Origin: Hyunsoonleella jejuensis
Lineage (GTDB): Bacteria > Bacteroidota > Bacteroidia > Flavobacteriales > Flavobacteriaceae
NCBI RefSeq assembly: GCF_900111025.1
Contig: NZ_FOFN01000001.1
Location: forward strand, 1,116,001 to 1,180,000
DNA length: 64,000 nt
Direction of reading: 5' to 3'
Shown here: positions 17,055-26,334 of the stretch, piece by piece
Numbering within the stretch: the first letter of the stretch is position 1
Layout of the letters: every line of letters starts with the position of its first letter
Notes under the pieces: generated by a model
The model's input: the letters and a program-made list of their open reading frames with translations, nothing else
What the model was told of the DNA's origin: nothing
Databases searched by the model: none
Translations under genes and position numbers: made by a program

Positions 17055-18149
17055 ATGAGTAGTACATCAAACTCACTAAAACAACTGGCGCTCCAAAAGT
17101 TTAAAAAGAACTTTTGGGGCGTTTTCAGTTTCTATTTTATCGTTTTTGTTGGATTGATTTCCGTTTTTGCCTATGTGTTCGCACCTGATAATTCACAATA
17201 TGCTAACCAAATGCATTTGTCTATTCACTCTAAATCTCCTGGTTTTAAGGTATTGATGTTAATCATACCTTCTCAAGTAAAAAATAATCAATCAGTATTA
17301 GACAAACTATTTTTTGGCACCAAGAATATGGACACTGAAGTTCCTATTTCCGATTATACGGTTGAAGATGATATTTTAACTTACACAGAATATGCTTCAG
17401 ATAATTTAAAAGGGGTTGAAAAATACATACAATTATCTAATTTTCCTGAATTTACTGCTGAAGACCTTGTGAGGGAAAAGACCTTTATTTTCGGTACAGA
17501 TAAATACGGACGCGATTTATTAAGTAGGGTTTTGGTAGGTGCTAGAATTTCATTTTTTATAGGTTTTGTGGCGGTATTCATTTCATTGGTTATTGGTATA
17601 TTAATGGGTAGTTTAGCAGGTTATTTTGGTGGTAAAGTAGATGCTGTTATAATGTGGATTATCAATGTAACATGGTCTATTCCTACATTATTATTAGTTA
17701 TTGCTATTACCTTAGCCTTAGGAAAAGGCTTTTGGCAGGTGTTTATTGCTGTGGGATTAACTATGTGGGTTGAAGTGGCGCGTGTGGTTCGCGGTCAAAT
17801 TATCAGTACTAAAGAAATGCAGTATGTTACTGCAGCAAGAGCTTTGGGGTATAATGATTTCAGAATTATTACCAGACATATCCTTCCAAATATTATGGCA
17901 CCGGTTATTGTAATTTCAGCAGCAAATTTTGCAGCGGCTATTTTAATAGAAAGCGGATTGAGCTTTTTAGGCATCGGCGCACAACCTCCCATGGCTAGTT
18001 GGGGTGCTATGATAAAAGACCATTATAATTATATCATTCTAGGGAAACCCTATTTGGCAATGATACCAGGGCTTTGCATTATGAGTTTAGTAATGGCATT
18101 TATGTTAATAGGTAACGCCTTAAGGGATGCTTTGGATGTTAAGGGGTGA
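17055..18149 (+). CDS. ABC transporter permease, OppC/DppC-like
   Basis: This 364-residue inner-membrane permease is of the peptide/nickel importer type. One N-terminal helix (about 20-42, FWGVFSFYFIVFVGLISVF) is followed by a periplasmic insert of about 110 residues, then five helices with the EAA-type loop ARALGYNDFRIITRHILPNI (about 259-278) that contacts the ATPase. FGTDKYGRDLLSRVL is typical of OppC. It starts 6 bases after prc and is likely co-transcribed, but no OppB, substrate-binding protein or ATPase is adjacent; its partners must be encoded elsewhere. The substrate is inferred from family only. Confidence 0.93.
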   Translation: MSSTSNSLKQLALQKFKKNFWGVFSFYFIVFVGLISVFAYVFAPDNSQYANQMHLSIHSKSPGFKVLMLIIPSQVKNNQSVLDKLFFGTKNMDTEVPISDYTVEDDILTYTEYASDNLKGVEKYIQLSNFPEFTAEDLVREKTFIFGTDKYGRDLLSRVLVGARISFFIGFVAVFISLVIGILMGSLAGYFGGKVDAVIMWIINVTWSIPTLLLVIAITLALGKGFWQVFIAVGLTMWVEVARVVRGQIISTKEMQYVTAARALGYNDFRIITRHILPNIMAPVIVISAANFAAAILIESGLSFLGIGAQPPMASWGAMIKDHYNYIILGKPYLAMIPGLCIMSLVMAFMLIGNALRDALDVKG

Positions 18150-18199
18150 TATTTAGATTTTGTCTATCGTATTTTATAGAGTGTTGATGTGGTCCATGG

Positions 18200-18799
18200 C
18201 TATTTCAAACCGTCATTCAACCCTGCAATATATTCCAAAACATCATCTTTTCCCATAGTGTTAGATGATGATGTAATAAAGTAATTCGGCATCTCTTCCC
18301 AAAATTCTAGCATTACAGTTTTGTAGTCACCAACATGTCGTTCAATAGCTTTTGGTTTTAATTTATCTGCTTTTGTGAAAATAATGGAGAATGGGATACC
18401 ATTTTCTCCCAACCAATTCATAAAATCTAAATCTATTGGCTGTGGTTTGTGGCGAATATCCACCAAAACAAAGGCGGTAACCAACTGTTCCCTATGGCTA
18501 AAGTATTGTGTAATAAATTTTTGGAAGGTCTTTTTCGCACTTTTAGAAACCCGAGCATAACCATATCCCGGTAAATCAACCAGATGCCAGTTTTTGTTAA
18601 TTAAAAAGTGATTGATTAATTGTGTTTTTCCAGGTTTTCCAGAGGTTTTTGCTAAGTTTTTTCTGCTGGTTAACATGTTGATCAGCGACGATTTGCCTAC
18701 ATTACTTCGGCCAATAAAAGCATATTCTGGCAAGCTGCTTTTTGGGCATTTTGCCACATCAGAATTGCTTACAACAAATTCGGCAGATTTAATCAACAT
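18200..18799 (-). CDS. engB: Ribosome biogenesis GTP-binding protein YihA/YsxC/EngB
   Basis: This is an essential small GTPase needed for assembly of the large ribosomal subunit. The 199-residue protein shows all G motifs: GRSNVGKSSL (G1, about 31-40), DLPGYGYARV (G3, about 75-84), TKADKLKP (G4) and a G5-like SSSNTMG. Length is normal. It is convergent with the ABC permease and follows the alpha/beta hydrolase gene by 28 bases on the same strand. Confidence 0.97.
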   Translation of the reverse strand: MLIKSAEFVVSNSDVAKCPKSSLPEYAFIGRSNVGKSSLINMLTSRKNLAKTSGKPGKTQLINHFLINKNWHLVDLPGYGYARVSKSAKKTFQKFITQYFSHREQLVTAFVLVDIRHKPQPIDLDFMNWLGENGIPFSIIFTKADKLKPKAIERHVGDYKTVMLEFWEEMPNYFITSSSNTMGKDDVLEYIAGLNDGLK

Positions 18800-18827
18800 T
18801 ATTAAGTGTTTGGTTTTATTCGGACTT

Positions 18828-19592
18828 TTAAAGTTTGCGCTTAGTTAACCATGCATTCAAAATTGTATTGAACTCTTCCGGATGCTCCATCATTGCAGCA
18901 TGCCCACATTTATCAATCCAATACAAATCAGAGTCTGGTAATAGTTCATGGAACTCTTCGGCAACTTCTGGTGGTGTAACATTGTCATTTTTACCCCAAA
19001 TAATACAAGTTGGGACATTCATTTTAGGTAAGTCTTTGGCCATATTATGTCTAATGGCACTTTTTGCAATAGCCAAGGTTTTAATAAGTTTATTGCGGTC
19101 GTTTACAGTAGCATAAACTTCGTCAACAATTTCTTTTGTTGCCACTTTAGGGTCATAAAAAACATCTTGTGCTTTCTTTTTAATCACCTCATAATCACTG
19201 CGTTTGGTGTAACCGCTACCCATCGCGCTTTCATAAAGTCCAGAACTCCCAGTAATTACTAGTCCCTTTACTTTTTCAGGGTATAATTTGGTATGATATA
19301 GCCCAATATGACCGCCCAGGGAATTTCCTAGTAAAATCACCTCGTCGAAGCCTTTAAACTCTATAAAATCATGTAGATATTTGGCAAAACTTTTTACGTT
19401 TGTTTTAAGAAGCGACATGGTATAAATAGGTAATTCTGGAATTACAACTTTATAGCCTTTTTCACTAAAAAAGTGTTTTACGGCATCAAAATTACTCAAC
19501 CCTCCCATTAGGCCATGTAGCACAATAATAGGTATCCCTTCTCCAATTTCTATATAACTGTAGTCTTTCTCTTTTCTTAAGCTATCCCCCAT
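18828..19592 (-). CDS. Alpha/beta-fold hydrolase
   Basis: This 254-residue hydrolase has the nucleophile elbow GNSLGGHIGL, the oxyanion-loop motif HGLMGGLSNF near the N terminus, a late Asp region GKNDNVTPPEVAEEF and the catalytic His in CGHAAMMEHPEEF. The fold resembles meta-cleavage hydrolases and related carboxylesterases; the substrate is unknown. I chose the ATG at 19592 (MGDSLRKEKDYSY) rather than the ATG at 19643, because homologues begin about 12-15 residues before the EGIPIIVLHG strand and because a TAnnTTTG element lies between the two starts at 19622-19629. It is upstream of engB on the same strand. Confidence 0.88.
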   Translation of the reverse strand: MGDSLRKEKDYSYIEIGEGIPIIVLHGLMGGLSNFDAVKHFFSEKGYKVVIPELPIYTMSLLKTNVKSFAKYLHDFIEFKGFDEVILLGNSLGGHIGLYHTKLYPEKVKGLVITGSSGLYESAMGSGYTKRSDYEVIKKKAQDVFYDPKVATKEIVDEVYATVNDRNKLIKTLAIAKSAIRHNMAKDLPKMNVPTCIIWGKNDNVTPPEVAEEFHELLPDSDLYWIDKCGHAAMMEHPEEFNTILNAWLTKRKL

Positions 19593-19621
19593 TAATCTTA
19601 GTTCATCCGTTTCCTTAAAAA

Positions 19622-19629
19622 CAAATATA
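19622..19629 (-). promoter_or_regulatory. Predicted -7 element for the hydrolase-engB transcript
   Basis: On the minus strand the sequence reads TATATTTG, matching TAnnTTTG. A clear -33 TTG is not visible. The position favours the hydrolase start at 19592. Confidence 0.4.
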
Positions 19630-19813
19630 GTTAAATCATTCATATTTCTAGAAGTTTAATTTTTACTAAATCGTGTGCGTTAAAAATGGGTGTTGTTAAC
19701 ACCAGTTGAAAACTAGCGGGGAGTTTATCCAACCAATTGATAATTAGAGATAAGCTGTAGATATTTTTACTGGATATCGGATAAAAATCACGTGAATCTA
19801 AAAAATTATCAAC

Positions 19814-19843
19814 AAAAGTGGGATAAAGTGGTAAATCGTGGTA
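19814..19843. promoter_or_regulatory. Three MraZ boxes before mraZ
   Basis: GTGG occurs at 19818, 19828 and 19838, exactly 10 bp apart, in the contexts AAAAGTGGGA, TAAAGTGGTA and AATCGTGGTA. Direct repeats of this kind with 10-bp period are the operators that MraZ binds to control its own dcw operon in E. coli and Mycoplasma. They overlap the expected -33 region of the promoter at 19852-19859, which suits repression. Confidence 0.8.
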
Positions 19844-19851
19844 AATTTTGA

Positions 19852-19859
19852 TATATTTG
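19852..19859 (+). promoter_or_regulatory. Predicted -7 element of the dcw promoter
   Basis: TATATTTG fits TAnnTTTG. Transcription would start near 19866, about 26 bases before the mraZ start codon, and the MraZ boxes lie directly upstream. Confidence 0.6.
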
Positions 19860-19891
19860 AAACTTAAACACCAAAATTTTAAGCTGTTATA

Positions 19892-20359
19892 GTGCATTCA
19901 TTAATAGGGACATACAATTGCAAAGTTGATGCTAAGGGTCGCATGATGATTCCTGCTGGCATGAAAAAACAGTTGATGCCTATTTTAGATGATGGTTTTG
20001 TATTGCGTCGTTCTGTATTTCAAAAATGTTTGGAATTGTACCCGATGACGGAATGGCAACTGCTTATGCAGAAAATGAACAAGCTTAACAGGTTTAAGAA
20101 AAAGAATAACGATTTCATCAGAAGATTTAGTGCTGGTGCGAGAATTATTGAGGTAGATGGAAATGGTAGATTGTTAATTCCCAAGGATTTAACGGTATTT
20201 GCTAACATTTCAAAAGACATTGTAATCTCACCGTCGATTAATATTATCGAAATATGGGATAAGAACTTGTATGAGCAATCTATTGACGATGCAGCTCTAG
20301 ATTTTGCTGATTTAGCTGAAGAAGTAATGGGGCAAGATGATAGCGATGATGTATCATAA
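19892..20359 (+). CDS. mraZ: Transcriptional regulator MraZ
   Basis: MraZ is a ring-forming DNA-binding protein with two SpoVT-AbrB-like domains that controls the division and cell wall cluster. The 155-residue protein has the duplicated motif pattern CKVDAKGRMMIPAGMKK (about 9-25) and IIEVDGNGRLLIPKDL (about 85-100). Translation starts at a GTG, because no ATG lies between the predicted transcript start and the conserved LIGTYNCKVD sequence. Its end overlaps rsmH. It is the first gene of the dcw operon and is probably autoregulated through the boxes at 19814-19843. Confidence 0.96.
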   Translation: MHSLIGTYNCKVDAKGRMMIPAGMKKQLMPILDDGFVLRRSVFQKCLELYPMTEWQLLMQKMNKLNRFKKKNNDFIRRFSAGARIIEVDGNGRLLIPKDLTVFANISKDIVISPSINIIEIWDKNLYEQSIDDAALDFADLAEEVMGQDDSDDVS

Positions 20360-21242
20360 TCCAGTTCTATTAAAAGAAACCGTTGAAGGTTTAAATATTA
20401 AGCCAGATGGTGTTTATGTGGATGTCACCTTTGGAGGTGGCGGTCATAGTAGGGAAATTTTAAGTAGGCTTGGGGAAAATGGAAGGCTATTTGCCTTTGA
20501 TCAAGATGAGGATGCGCTAGCTAATGCTCTTGATGATAACCGCTTTACATTAATACATGAAAATTTTAGATACGTGAAACGTTTTTTGAGATTTCATGGC
20601 GTAAAAGAGGTTGACGGTATTTTGGCAGATTTTGGAGTGTCGTCCCATCAATTTGATGTTGCGGAACGCGGGTTTTCTACACGATTTGAAGCAAAGTTAG
20701 ATATGCGTATGAATCAACAAAACGAATTATCGGCATATCATGTGATTAATGAATATGAAGAGGAGCAGCTACGACAAGTGTTTTCACAATATGGTGAATT
20801 ACGGTCTGCTCCGGCTATGGCAAGATTGATTGTTGAGCATAGGCAAAATGAACCAATTGTAACCAGTGAACAGTTAAAACAGGTGTTGCAAAAGTTTTTG
20901 TCGCCACGACATGAGAATAAAATTTTAGCTCAAATATATCAAGCGATACGTATTGAGGTAAATCAGGAGATTGAGGTGTTAAAGGAATTCTTATTACAAA
21001 CACCAGAAATTTTAAAACAAGGTGGGCGGTTAAGTGTTATATCCTATCACTCTTTGGAGGATAGATTGGTGAAACGTTTTATCAGAAACGGATTGTTTGA
21101 AGGCGAACCAGAGCGTGATATATACGGAAATTTTGAGGTGCCTTTAAAAAAGGTGGGAGGTTTAGTGGTCCCTGCAAAAGAAGAGGTTAAATTAAATAAT
21201 AGGGCGCGCAGTGCAAAATTGCGAATTGCCGAAAAACTGTAG
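20346..21242 (+). CDS. rsmH: 16S rRNA (cytosine1402-N4)-methyltransferase RsmH
   Basis: RsmH (MraW) methylates C1402 of 16S rRNA in the ribosomal P site using SAM. The protein of about 298 residues shows YHNPVLLKETVEGL at the start, the SAM-binding DVTFGGGGHSREIL (about 26-39), DFGVSSHQFD and a C-terminal SYHSLEDRLVK. Three in-frame ATG codons (20337, 20346, 20349) are possible; the family usually begins one or two residues before YHNPVLL, so 20346 or 20349 is preferred. All overlap the mraZ stop, suggesting coupled translation. Confidence 0.95.
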   Translation: MMYHNPVLLKETVEGLNIKPDGVYVDVTFGGGGHSREILSRLGENGRLFAFDQDEDALANALDDNRFTLIHENFRYVKRFLRFHGVKEVDGILADFGVSSHQFDVAERGFSTRFEAKLDMRMNQQNELSAYHVINEYEEEQLRQVFSQYGELRSAPAMARLIVEHRQNEPIVTSEQLKQVLQKFLSPRHENKILAQIYQAIRIEVNQEIEVLKEFLLQTPEILKQGGRLSVISYHSLEDRLVKRFIRNGLFEGEPERDIYGNFEVPLKKVGGLVVPAKEEVKLNNRARSAKLRIAEKL

Positions 21243-21560
21243 ATGAAAAAAAACATCTATAACATATTAAAAGGAACATTTTTGGTAAGCGACGATTCGT
21301 TTAAAAATTGGCGCATTATCATTTTTATTTCGGTTTTGGCATTAATAATGATTGCAAGTTCGCATAGTGCGGATGAAAAAGTGCATGAGATTGCACGTTT
21401 AGAAAATGAGGTAAAGGAAATGCGATCTGCGTTTGTAGACGGCCGTTCTAGGTTGATGAAGTTAAAAATGGAATCGGCAGTGGTAGCAAAAATGAAGGAG
21501 AAAGGACTAATGCCTTCTGTAATTCCACCAAAAAAGATAAAAGTAAAATCACAAAATTAA
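21243..21560 (+). CDS. ftsL: FtsL-like division protein
   Basis: This 105-residue bitopic membrane protein has a basic cytoplasmic N terminus, one helix at about 28-44 (IIIFISVLALIMIASSHS), and a periplasmic coiled-coil-like segment (EIARLENEVKEMRSAFVDGRSRL). Size, topology and position between rsmH and the transpeptidase gene match FtsL, which joins FtsQ and FtsB-type proteins to activate FtsWI. Sequence similarity within this family is weak, so position and topology carry the call. The gene starts at the codon after the rsmH stop. Confidence 0.85.
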   Translation: MKKNIYNILKGTFLVSDDSFKNWRIIIFISVLALIMIASSHSADEKVHEIARLENEVKEMRSAFVDGRSRLMKLKMESAVVAKMKEKGLMPSVIPPKKIKVKSQN

Positions 21561-21568
21561 TTAGAGCT

Positions 21569-23581
21569 TTGGCAGTAAGCGAAAAACACATATTAAACCG
21601 ATTGTATTTTGTTGCGGGGTGCATGTTCATCTTCGGGATCGCTGTTATGGTGAAGTTGGGGAACATACAGTTTGTGCAAGGTGATACGTATCGGGCTAAA
21701 GCTGAAGAGCGTATCGTGAAAGACTTTGTAATTCCTGCAAATCGAGGTAATGTGTATTCGGTAAATGGTAATTTGTTGGCAACGTCAATTCCTAAATATG
21801 ATATTCGGTTTGATGCGTTAACACCAAAGAATTCAATTTTTGAAGCGTACTTAAAGCCACTTTGTGATTCTTTGGCAAAATTCCCTGGTATGAAAACGTC
21901 ATCTCAATATCAACGTTTAATCCGTAAAGCCAGAGCTAACAAAAATCGGTATTTAATGTTGGCGCGAAACCTAGGGTATTCTGAGTATATGAGAATGAGA
22001 ACATATCCTTTGTTGAAGATGAGTCCGTTTAAAGGTGGTTTAATCGTAGAGCAAAAAACAAAGCGCGAGCATCCAATGGGTGGTATCGCACAACGTACTA
22101 TTGGTTATGAGCGTATTGACGAAAAAGGAAATGTTACTCGTCCTGGTATTGATGGTGCATTTGGCATAAAATATTTAAGAGGAAAAGATGGCAAACATGC
22201 CAAACAACAAATTGGTAAAAACCAATGGAAACCTATTGTAGATTATAATAAAATTGAGCCTCAAGATGGTTTGGATGTTTACACAACTATTGATGTTAAT
22301 ATTCAAGATATCGCGCATCATGCCTTATTAAAACAATTAGAGCATTATAAGGCAGATCATGGTTGTGCCATTGTAATGGAGGTTGAAACCGGTGAGGTGC
22401 GAGCAATCGTGAATTTAGGTAGAAATACCGAAGGTAAGTATTATGAAAGAAGAAATTATGCAGTGTGGGAAACGCACGAACCCGGTTCTACATTTAAGCT
22501 AATGGCTCTTGCTGCTGCCTTTGAGGATAAAGTAGTAGATACTAGTGATGTTGTAGATACCGAAAAAGGTGTATTGACGTTTTACGGAAAAAAGGTGCGA
22601 GATTCTAAATGGGGAGGTTATGGTAAGATTTCCGTAGCCGAAGCTTTTGAGGTTTCGTCAAATACTGGAATTGTAAGGGCAGTATATGATGCCTATAAAG
22701 ATAAGCCTTCGAAATTTGTTGATAGGTTATATGATATGAATTTAAAAGACAAGCTAAATCTTCCAATTATTGGGGAAGGTGAGGCAATTATCCCAGACCC
22801 AAGAATAAAAAATAAGCGTTGGAGCGGTATAGCGTTGCCATGGATGGCTTTTGGGTATGGCGTGTCTTTTACACCTCTCCAAACATTAACATTTTACAAT
22901 GCCGTAGCTAATGATGGAGTAATGGTAAAACCTCGATTTTTAAGGGAAGTTAAAGAGTTCGATAAAACTATAGAGCCTTTTGAAAGGGAAGTCATTAACA
23001 AACAAATCTGCTCAAAAGAAACTATAGGTAAGCTTCAGCAGCTATTAAAAAATGTTGTAGAGAAAAAACACGGTACAGGGCACCGATTATATTCTAAGAA
23101 TTTCTCCATGGCAGGAAAAACAGGTACCTGTCAGAAAGACTATAGGGATAAGGAAAAGCTGAATTACATTTCTTCATTTGCAGGTTATTTTCCAGCGGAG
23201 AACCCAAAATATTCTTGCATTGTAGTGATTCACGAGCCTGATAAAACTGTTGGGTACTATGGTGCTGATGTTTCAGGGCCCGTTTTTAAAAGCATTGCGC
23301 AAAAAATATTTACAGATACGCCGTTAATTGAAGAAGTAGAGTCATTAGAAGTAAAGCATGCCGCTGTAGAACAGCAATTTGAAAGCTATTACAAAACAGC
23401 ACAAACCTACAAAACCATTATGCCAAATGTAGTAGGACTGCCAGCTATGGATGCTGTGGCGCTATTGGAAAACATGGGTTTAAAGGTGAATTTTAAAGGT
23501 GCAGGAATAGTAAAGAAGCAATCCGTTGTAAAAGGACAAAAAGTAAAAAAGAATCAAAAAATTGTATTAGAAGTTTCGTGA
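21569..23581 (+). CDS. ftsI: Penicillin-binding protein 3 / FtsI with PASTA domain
   Basis: FtsI is the septal class B peptidoglycan transpeptidase. The 670-residue protein has one N-terminal helix (about 11-29), a pedestal dimerisation domain starting IPANRGNVYS, and the transpeptidase domain with Ser307 in GSTFK, SSN at 363-365 and KTG at 517-519. A single PASTA domain follows at the end (IMPNVVGLPAMDAVALLENM), which is common in Bacteroidota FtsI but absent in E. coli. The start is a TTG at 21569 (MAVSEKHILNRL): the residues match the family N terminus and no ATG is available. It overlaps murE by 4 bases. Confidence 0.95.
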   Translation: MAVSEKHILNRLYFVAGCMFIFGIAVMVKLGNIQFVQGDTYRAKAEERIVKDFVIPANRGNVYSVNGNLLATSIPKYDIRFDALTPKNSIFEAYLKPLCDSLAKFPGMKTSSQYQRLIRKARANKNRYLMLARNLGYSEYMRMRTYPLLKMSPFKGGLIVEQKTKREHPMGGIAQRTIGYERIDEKGNVTRPGIDGAFGIKYLRGKDGKHAKQQIGKNQWKPIVDYNKIEPQDGLDVYTTIDVNIQDIAHHALLKQLEHYKADHGCAIVMEVETGEVRAIVNLGRNTEGKYYERRNYAVWETHEPGSTFKLMALAAAFEDKVVDTSDVVDTEKGVLTFYGKKVRDSKWGGYGKISVAEAFEVSSNTGIVRAVYDAYKDKPSKFVDRLYDMNLKDKLNLPIIGEGEAIIPDPRIKNKRWSGIALPWMAFGYGVSFTPLQTLTFYNAVANDGVMVKPRFLREVKEFDKTIEPFEREVINKQICSKETIGKLQQLLKNVVEKKHGTGHRLYSKNFSMAGKTGTCQKDYRDKEKLNYISSFAGYFPAENPKYSCIVVIHEPDKTVGYYGADVSGPVFKSIAQKIFTDTPLIEEVESLEVKHAAVEQQFESYYKTAQTYKTIMPNVVGLPAMDAVALLENMGLKVNFKGAGIVKKQSVVKGQKVKKNQKIVLEVS

Positions 23582-25041
23582 GTATACTTAAAGACATATT
23601 GTATAAGGTAAATATTAATGCTGTTGTTGGAAGCACAAATATAGCTGTTAATGCTATTGATTTTGATTCTAGGAATATTGCCGAAAATGATGTTTTTGTA
23701 GCGGTTAGAGGTACGGTTACCGACGGGCATAAGTACATAGATATTGCCTTAAAGCAAGGTGCAAAAGCTATAATATGCGAAGCTTTACCAGCAAATTTAA
23801 ACGATGGTATAACATACATAGAGGTTGACAACTCAAACAAAGCACTAGCAATAATGGCTTCAAATTATTACGACTCCCCATCGGATAATTTGAAGCTTGT
23901 TGGTGTGACAGGAACCAATGGAAAAACTACAGTAACTACATTGTTGTATCAACTGTTTAAAAATGCAGGATATAAGGTAGGGTTACTTTCAACCGTAAAG
24001 ATTTTAGTAGACGATGAAGAATTCAAAGCAACGCATACTACACCAGATTCTTTAACAATTAATAAGTATTTGCAGCTAATGAATGAGGCTGGTGTGGAAT
24101 TCTGTTTTATGGAAGTAAGCTCTCACGGTATTCATCAAAGCAGAGCAGAAGGTTTAAGATTTGAAGGGGGTGTGTTTACCAATTTATCGCATGATCATTT
24201 AGATTACCATAAGACATTTGCTGAATACCGAGATGTGAAAAAGTCATTTTTTGATGGTTTAGGTAAGCACGCATTTGCCTTGTCCAATACCGATGATAAA
24301 AACGGATTGGTAATGCTTCAAAATACTGAGGCTAAAAAATATACCTACGCACTAAAAGGGTATGCCGACTACAAGGCGCAGATTTTAGAAAATGAATTTA
24401 GTGGTCTGTTGCTGTCTATCGATGGTAGTGAAGTATGGACGCGATTAATAGGAAACTTTAATGCCTACAATGTATTGGCAATTTATGCTACAGCAGAATT
24501 ATTAGGGCTTGAAAAAGTTGAAGTATTACGATTGATTAGTGAGTTGCAAAGTGTAAGCGGACGTTTTCAGTATTTAGTATCTGATGAAAAAATTACAGCA
24601 ATAGTAGATTACGCTCACACACCTGATGCTTTGAAGAATGTTTTGGAAACCATAAACAGCATTCGAACAAAAAATGAATCGCTTATAACAGTTGTTGGTT
24701 GTGGTGGTGATCGTGATAAAACCAAGCGACCGAAAATGGCACATATTGCCTCGGAGTTAAGCACAAAGGTGATTTTTACAAGCGATAACCCTAGAAGTGA
24801 AGTTCCGGAAGATATTATTCAGGACATGGAAAAAGGTGTAGAACCGCAAAATTTTAAAAAAACAGTGTCAATTGTTGATAGAAAGCAGGCGATTAAAACG
24901 GCTTGTCAATTGGCCGAGGCTAACGACATTATTTTAATAGCGGGGAAAGGGCATGAAACCTATCAAGAAATTAAAGGAGAGCGCTTTGATTTTGATGATT
25001 ATAAAACCGTTCAAGAATTTTTAAAACAGTTACAAAAGTAG
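23578..25041 (+). CDS. murE: UDP-MurNAc-L-Ala-D-Glu:meso-diaminopimelate ligase
   Basis: MurE adds the third stem residue during cytoplasmic peptidoglycan precursor synthesis. The 487-residue Mur ligase has the ATP motif GTNGKTTVTTL (about 112-122), the central domain with SSHGIHQSRAEG and NLSHDHLDYH, and the C-terminal DNPR motif (residues 403-406), which marks enzymes that use meso-diaminopimelate rather than lysine. The start is a GTG inside the GTGA overlap with ftsI (23578-23581). Length is normal. Confidence 0.97.
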   Translation: MSILKDILYKVNINAVVGSTNIAVNAIDFDSRNIAENDVFVAVRGTVTDGHKYIDIALKQGAKAIICEALPANLNDGITYIEVDNSNKALAIMASNYYDSPSDNLKLVGVTGTNGKTTVTTLLYQLFKNAGYKVGLLSTVKILVDDEEFKATHTTPDSLTINKYLQLMNEAGVEFCFMEVSSHGIHQSRAEGLRFEGGVFTNLSHDHLDYHKTFAEYRDVKKSFFDGLGKHAFALSNTDDKNGLVMLQNTEAKKYTYALKGYADYKAQILENEFSGLLLSIDGSEVWTRLIGNFNAYNVLAIYATAELLGLEKVEVLRLISELQSVSGRFQYLVSDEKITAIVDYAHTPDALKNVLETINSIRTKNESLITVVGCGGDRDKTKRPKMAHIASELSTKVIFTSDNPRSEVPEDIIQDMEKGVEPQNFKKTVSIVDRKQAIKTACQLAEANDIILIAGKGHETYQEIKGERFDFDDYKTVQEFLKQLQK

Positions 25042-25047
25042 GCCAGA

Positions 25048-25078
25048 GTGTCATTCAGAGCATTAGCGATGAATCTTA
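25048..25078. repeat. Dispersed flavobacterial intergenic repeat between murE and mraY
   Basis: The sequence from GTGTCATTCAGAGC to GATGAATCTTA resembles the GTCATTC..GAGC..GC-GA-GAATC element scattered through intergenic regions of many flavobacteria. It forms an imperfect hairpin (ATTC with GAAT). It lies within the operon and does not interrupt a gene. The assignment rests on recall of the motif, not a search. Confidence 0.5.
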
Positions 25079-25091
25079 ATAAATAGAATAC

Positions 25092-26333
25092 ATGTTATAC
25101 TACCTATTCGATTATTTAGAAAAAGAATTTCAGTTTCCTGGGGCAACGCTTTTTGGGTTTTTAACCTTTCGAGGTGCTTTAGCCATGATTTTATCATTGC
25201 TAATTTCTACTATTTACGGGAAACGCATTATTCGTTTTTTACAGAGGAGACAAATGGGAGAAACTATTAGGGATTTAGGTTTGGCAGGACAAGCAGAAAA
25301 AGCTGGTACACCAACCATGGGTGGTATTATCATAATTCTGGCCACTTTGATTCCTGTATTTCTTTTAGCTAAACTCGAAAATGTGTATATCATCTTACTG
25401 ATTGTAACAACGGTTTGGATGGGTGTCATTGGCTTTTTGGATGATTACAAAAAAAAATTTAAAAACGATAAAGACGGATTAAAAGGGCGTTTCAAGGTAA
25501 TGGGGCAAATAGGTTTGGGTCTTATAGTGGGACTAGCTCTATTTTTTAATAATGATGTTGTTATCAAGGAAAAATTACCAGAGAGCCAACAGAAAGTACT
25601 GTTAGCAGGAAATCCTGATTTACCAATTGCGAAGTTGTTTGGTGCAGAGGAAAAATCTACCAAAACTACGATTCCTTTTGTAAAGAATAATGAATTTGAC
25701 TACGCCAATTTAATCACTTGGATAAGTCCGGAGTTAGGTAAATACGCTTGGGTAATATTTGTATTGGCCGCCATCTTCATTATAACCGCTGTTTCAAACG
25801 GCGCAAATCTCACTGATGGTATAGATGGTTTGGCGGCGGGAACCTCGGCAATAATAGTACTAACGCTAGGGATTTTTGCCTGGGTATCTGGTAATATCAT
25901 TTTTTCAGAGTATCTCAACATTATGTATATCCCTAGAGTAGAGGAAATCACTATTTACATAGCGGCTTTTGTTGGGGCTTTAATTGGGTTTTTATGGTAT
26001 AATACCTATCCAGCACAAGTATTTATGGGCGACACCGGAAGCTTAACTATTGGAGGGATAATTGCGGTAATTGCTATCGCTGTACGTAAAGAATGGTTAA
26101 TACCATTAATGTGCGGTATTTTTTTAGCCGAAAACTTGTCTGTGGTAATGCAGGTAAGTTGGTTTAAGTACACAAAAAAGAAATATGGTGAGGGTCGTCG
26201 CATTTTTAAAATGTCACCCTTACATCATCACTATCAAAAATTAGGATATCACGAAAGTAAAATCGTAACTCGATTTTGGATTGTAGGTATTCTGCTGGCT
26301 ATAATTTCAATAGTAACATTGAAAATTAGATAG
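25092..26333 (+). CDS. mraY: Phospho-MurNAc-pentapeptide translocase
   Basis: MraY moves phospho-MurNAc-pentapeptide onto undecaprenyl phosphate to form lipid I at the inner membrane. The 413-residue protein has about ten helices and the signatures [14 protein letters not shown] (about 74-87), FLDDYKKK (Asp pair, about 116-123), [12 protein letters not shown] (about 239-250), MGDTGSL and the late HHHYQKLG. It is about 50 residues longer than the E. coli enzyme because of a loop at about 160-205, usual in this phylum. Confidence 0.97.
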   Translation: MLYYLFDYLEKEFQFPGATLFGFLTFRGALAMILSLLISTIYGKRIIRFLQRRQMGETIRDLGLAGQAEKAGTPTMGGIIIILATLIPVFLLAKLENVYIILLIVTTVWMGVIGFLDDYKKKFKNDKDGLKGRFKVMGQIGLGLIVGLALFFNNDVVIKEKLPESQQKVLLAGNPDLPIAKLFGAEEKSTKTTIPFVKNNEFDYANLITWISPELGKYAWVIFVLAAIFIITAVSNGANLTDGIDGLAAGTSAIIVLTLGIFAWVSGNIIFSEYLNIMYIPRVEEITIYIAAFVGALIGFLWYNTYPAQVFMGDTGSLTIGGIIAVIAIAVRKEWLIPLMCGIFLAENLSVVMQVSWFKYTKKKYGEGRRIFKMSPLHHHYQKLGYHESKIVTRFWIVGILLAIISIVTLKIR

Positions 26334-26334
26334 C

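Noticed and set aside
19640-19897. Open frame of 85 codons on the minus strand before mraZ
   Set aside because: It covers the MraZ boxes and dcw promoter and has no recognisable protein features.
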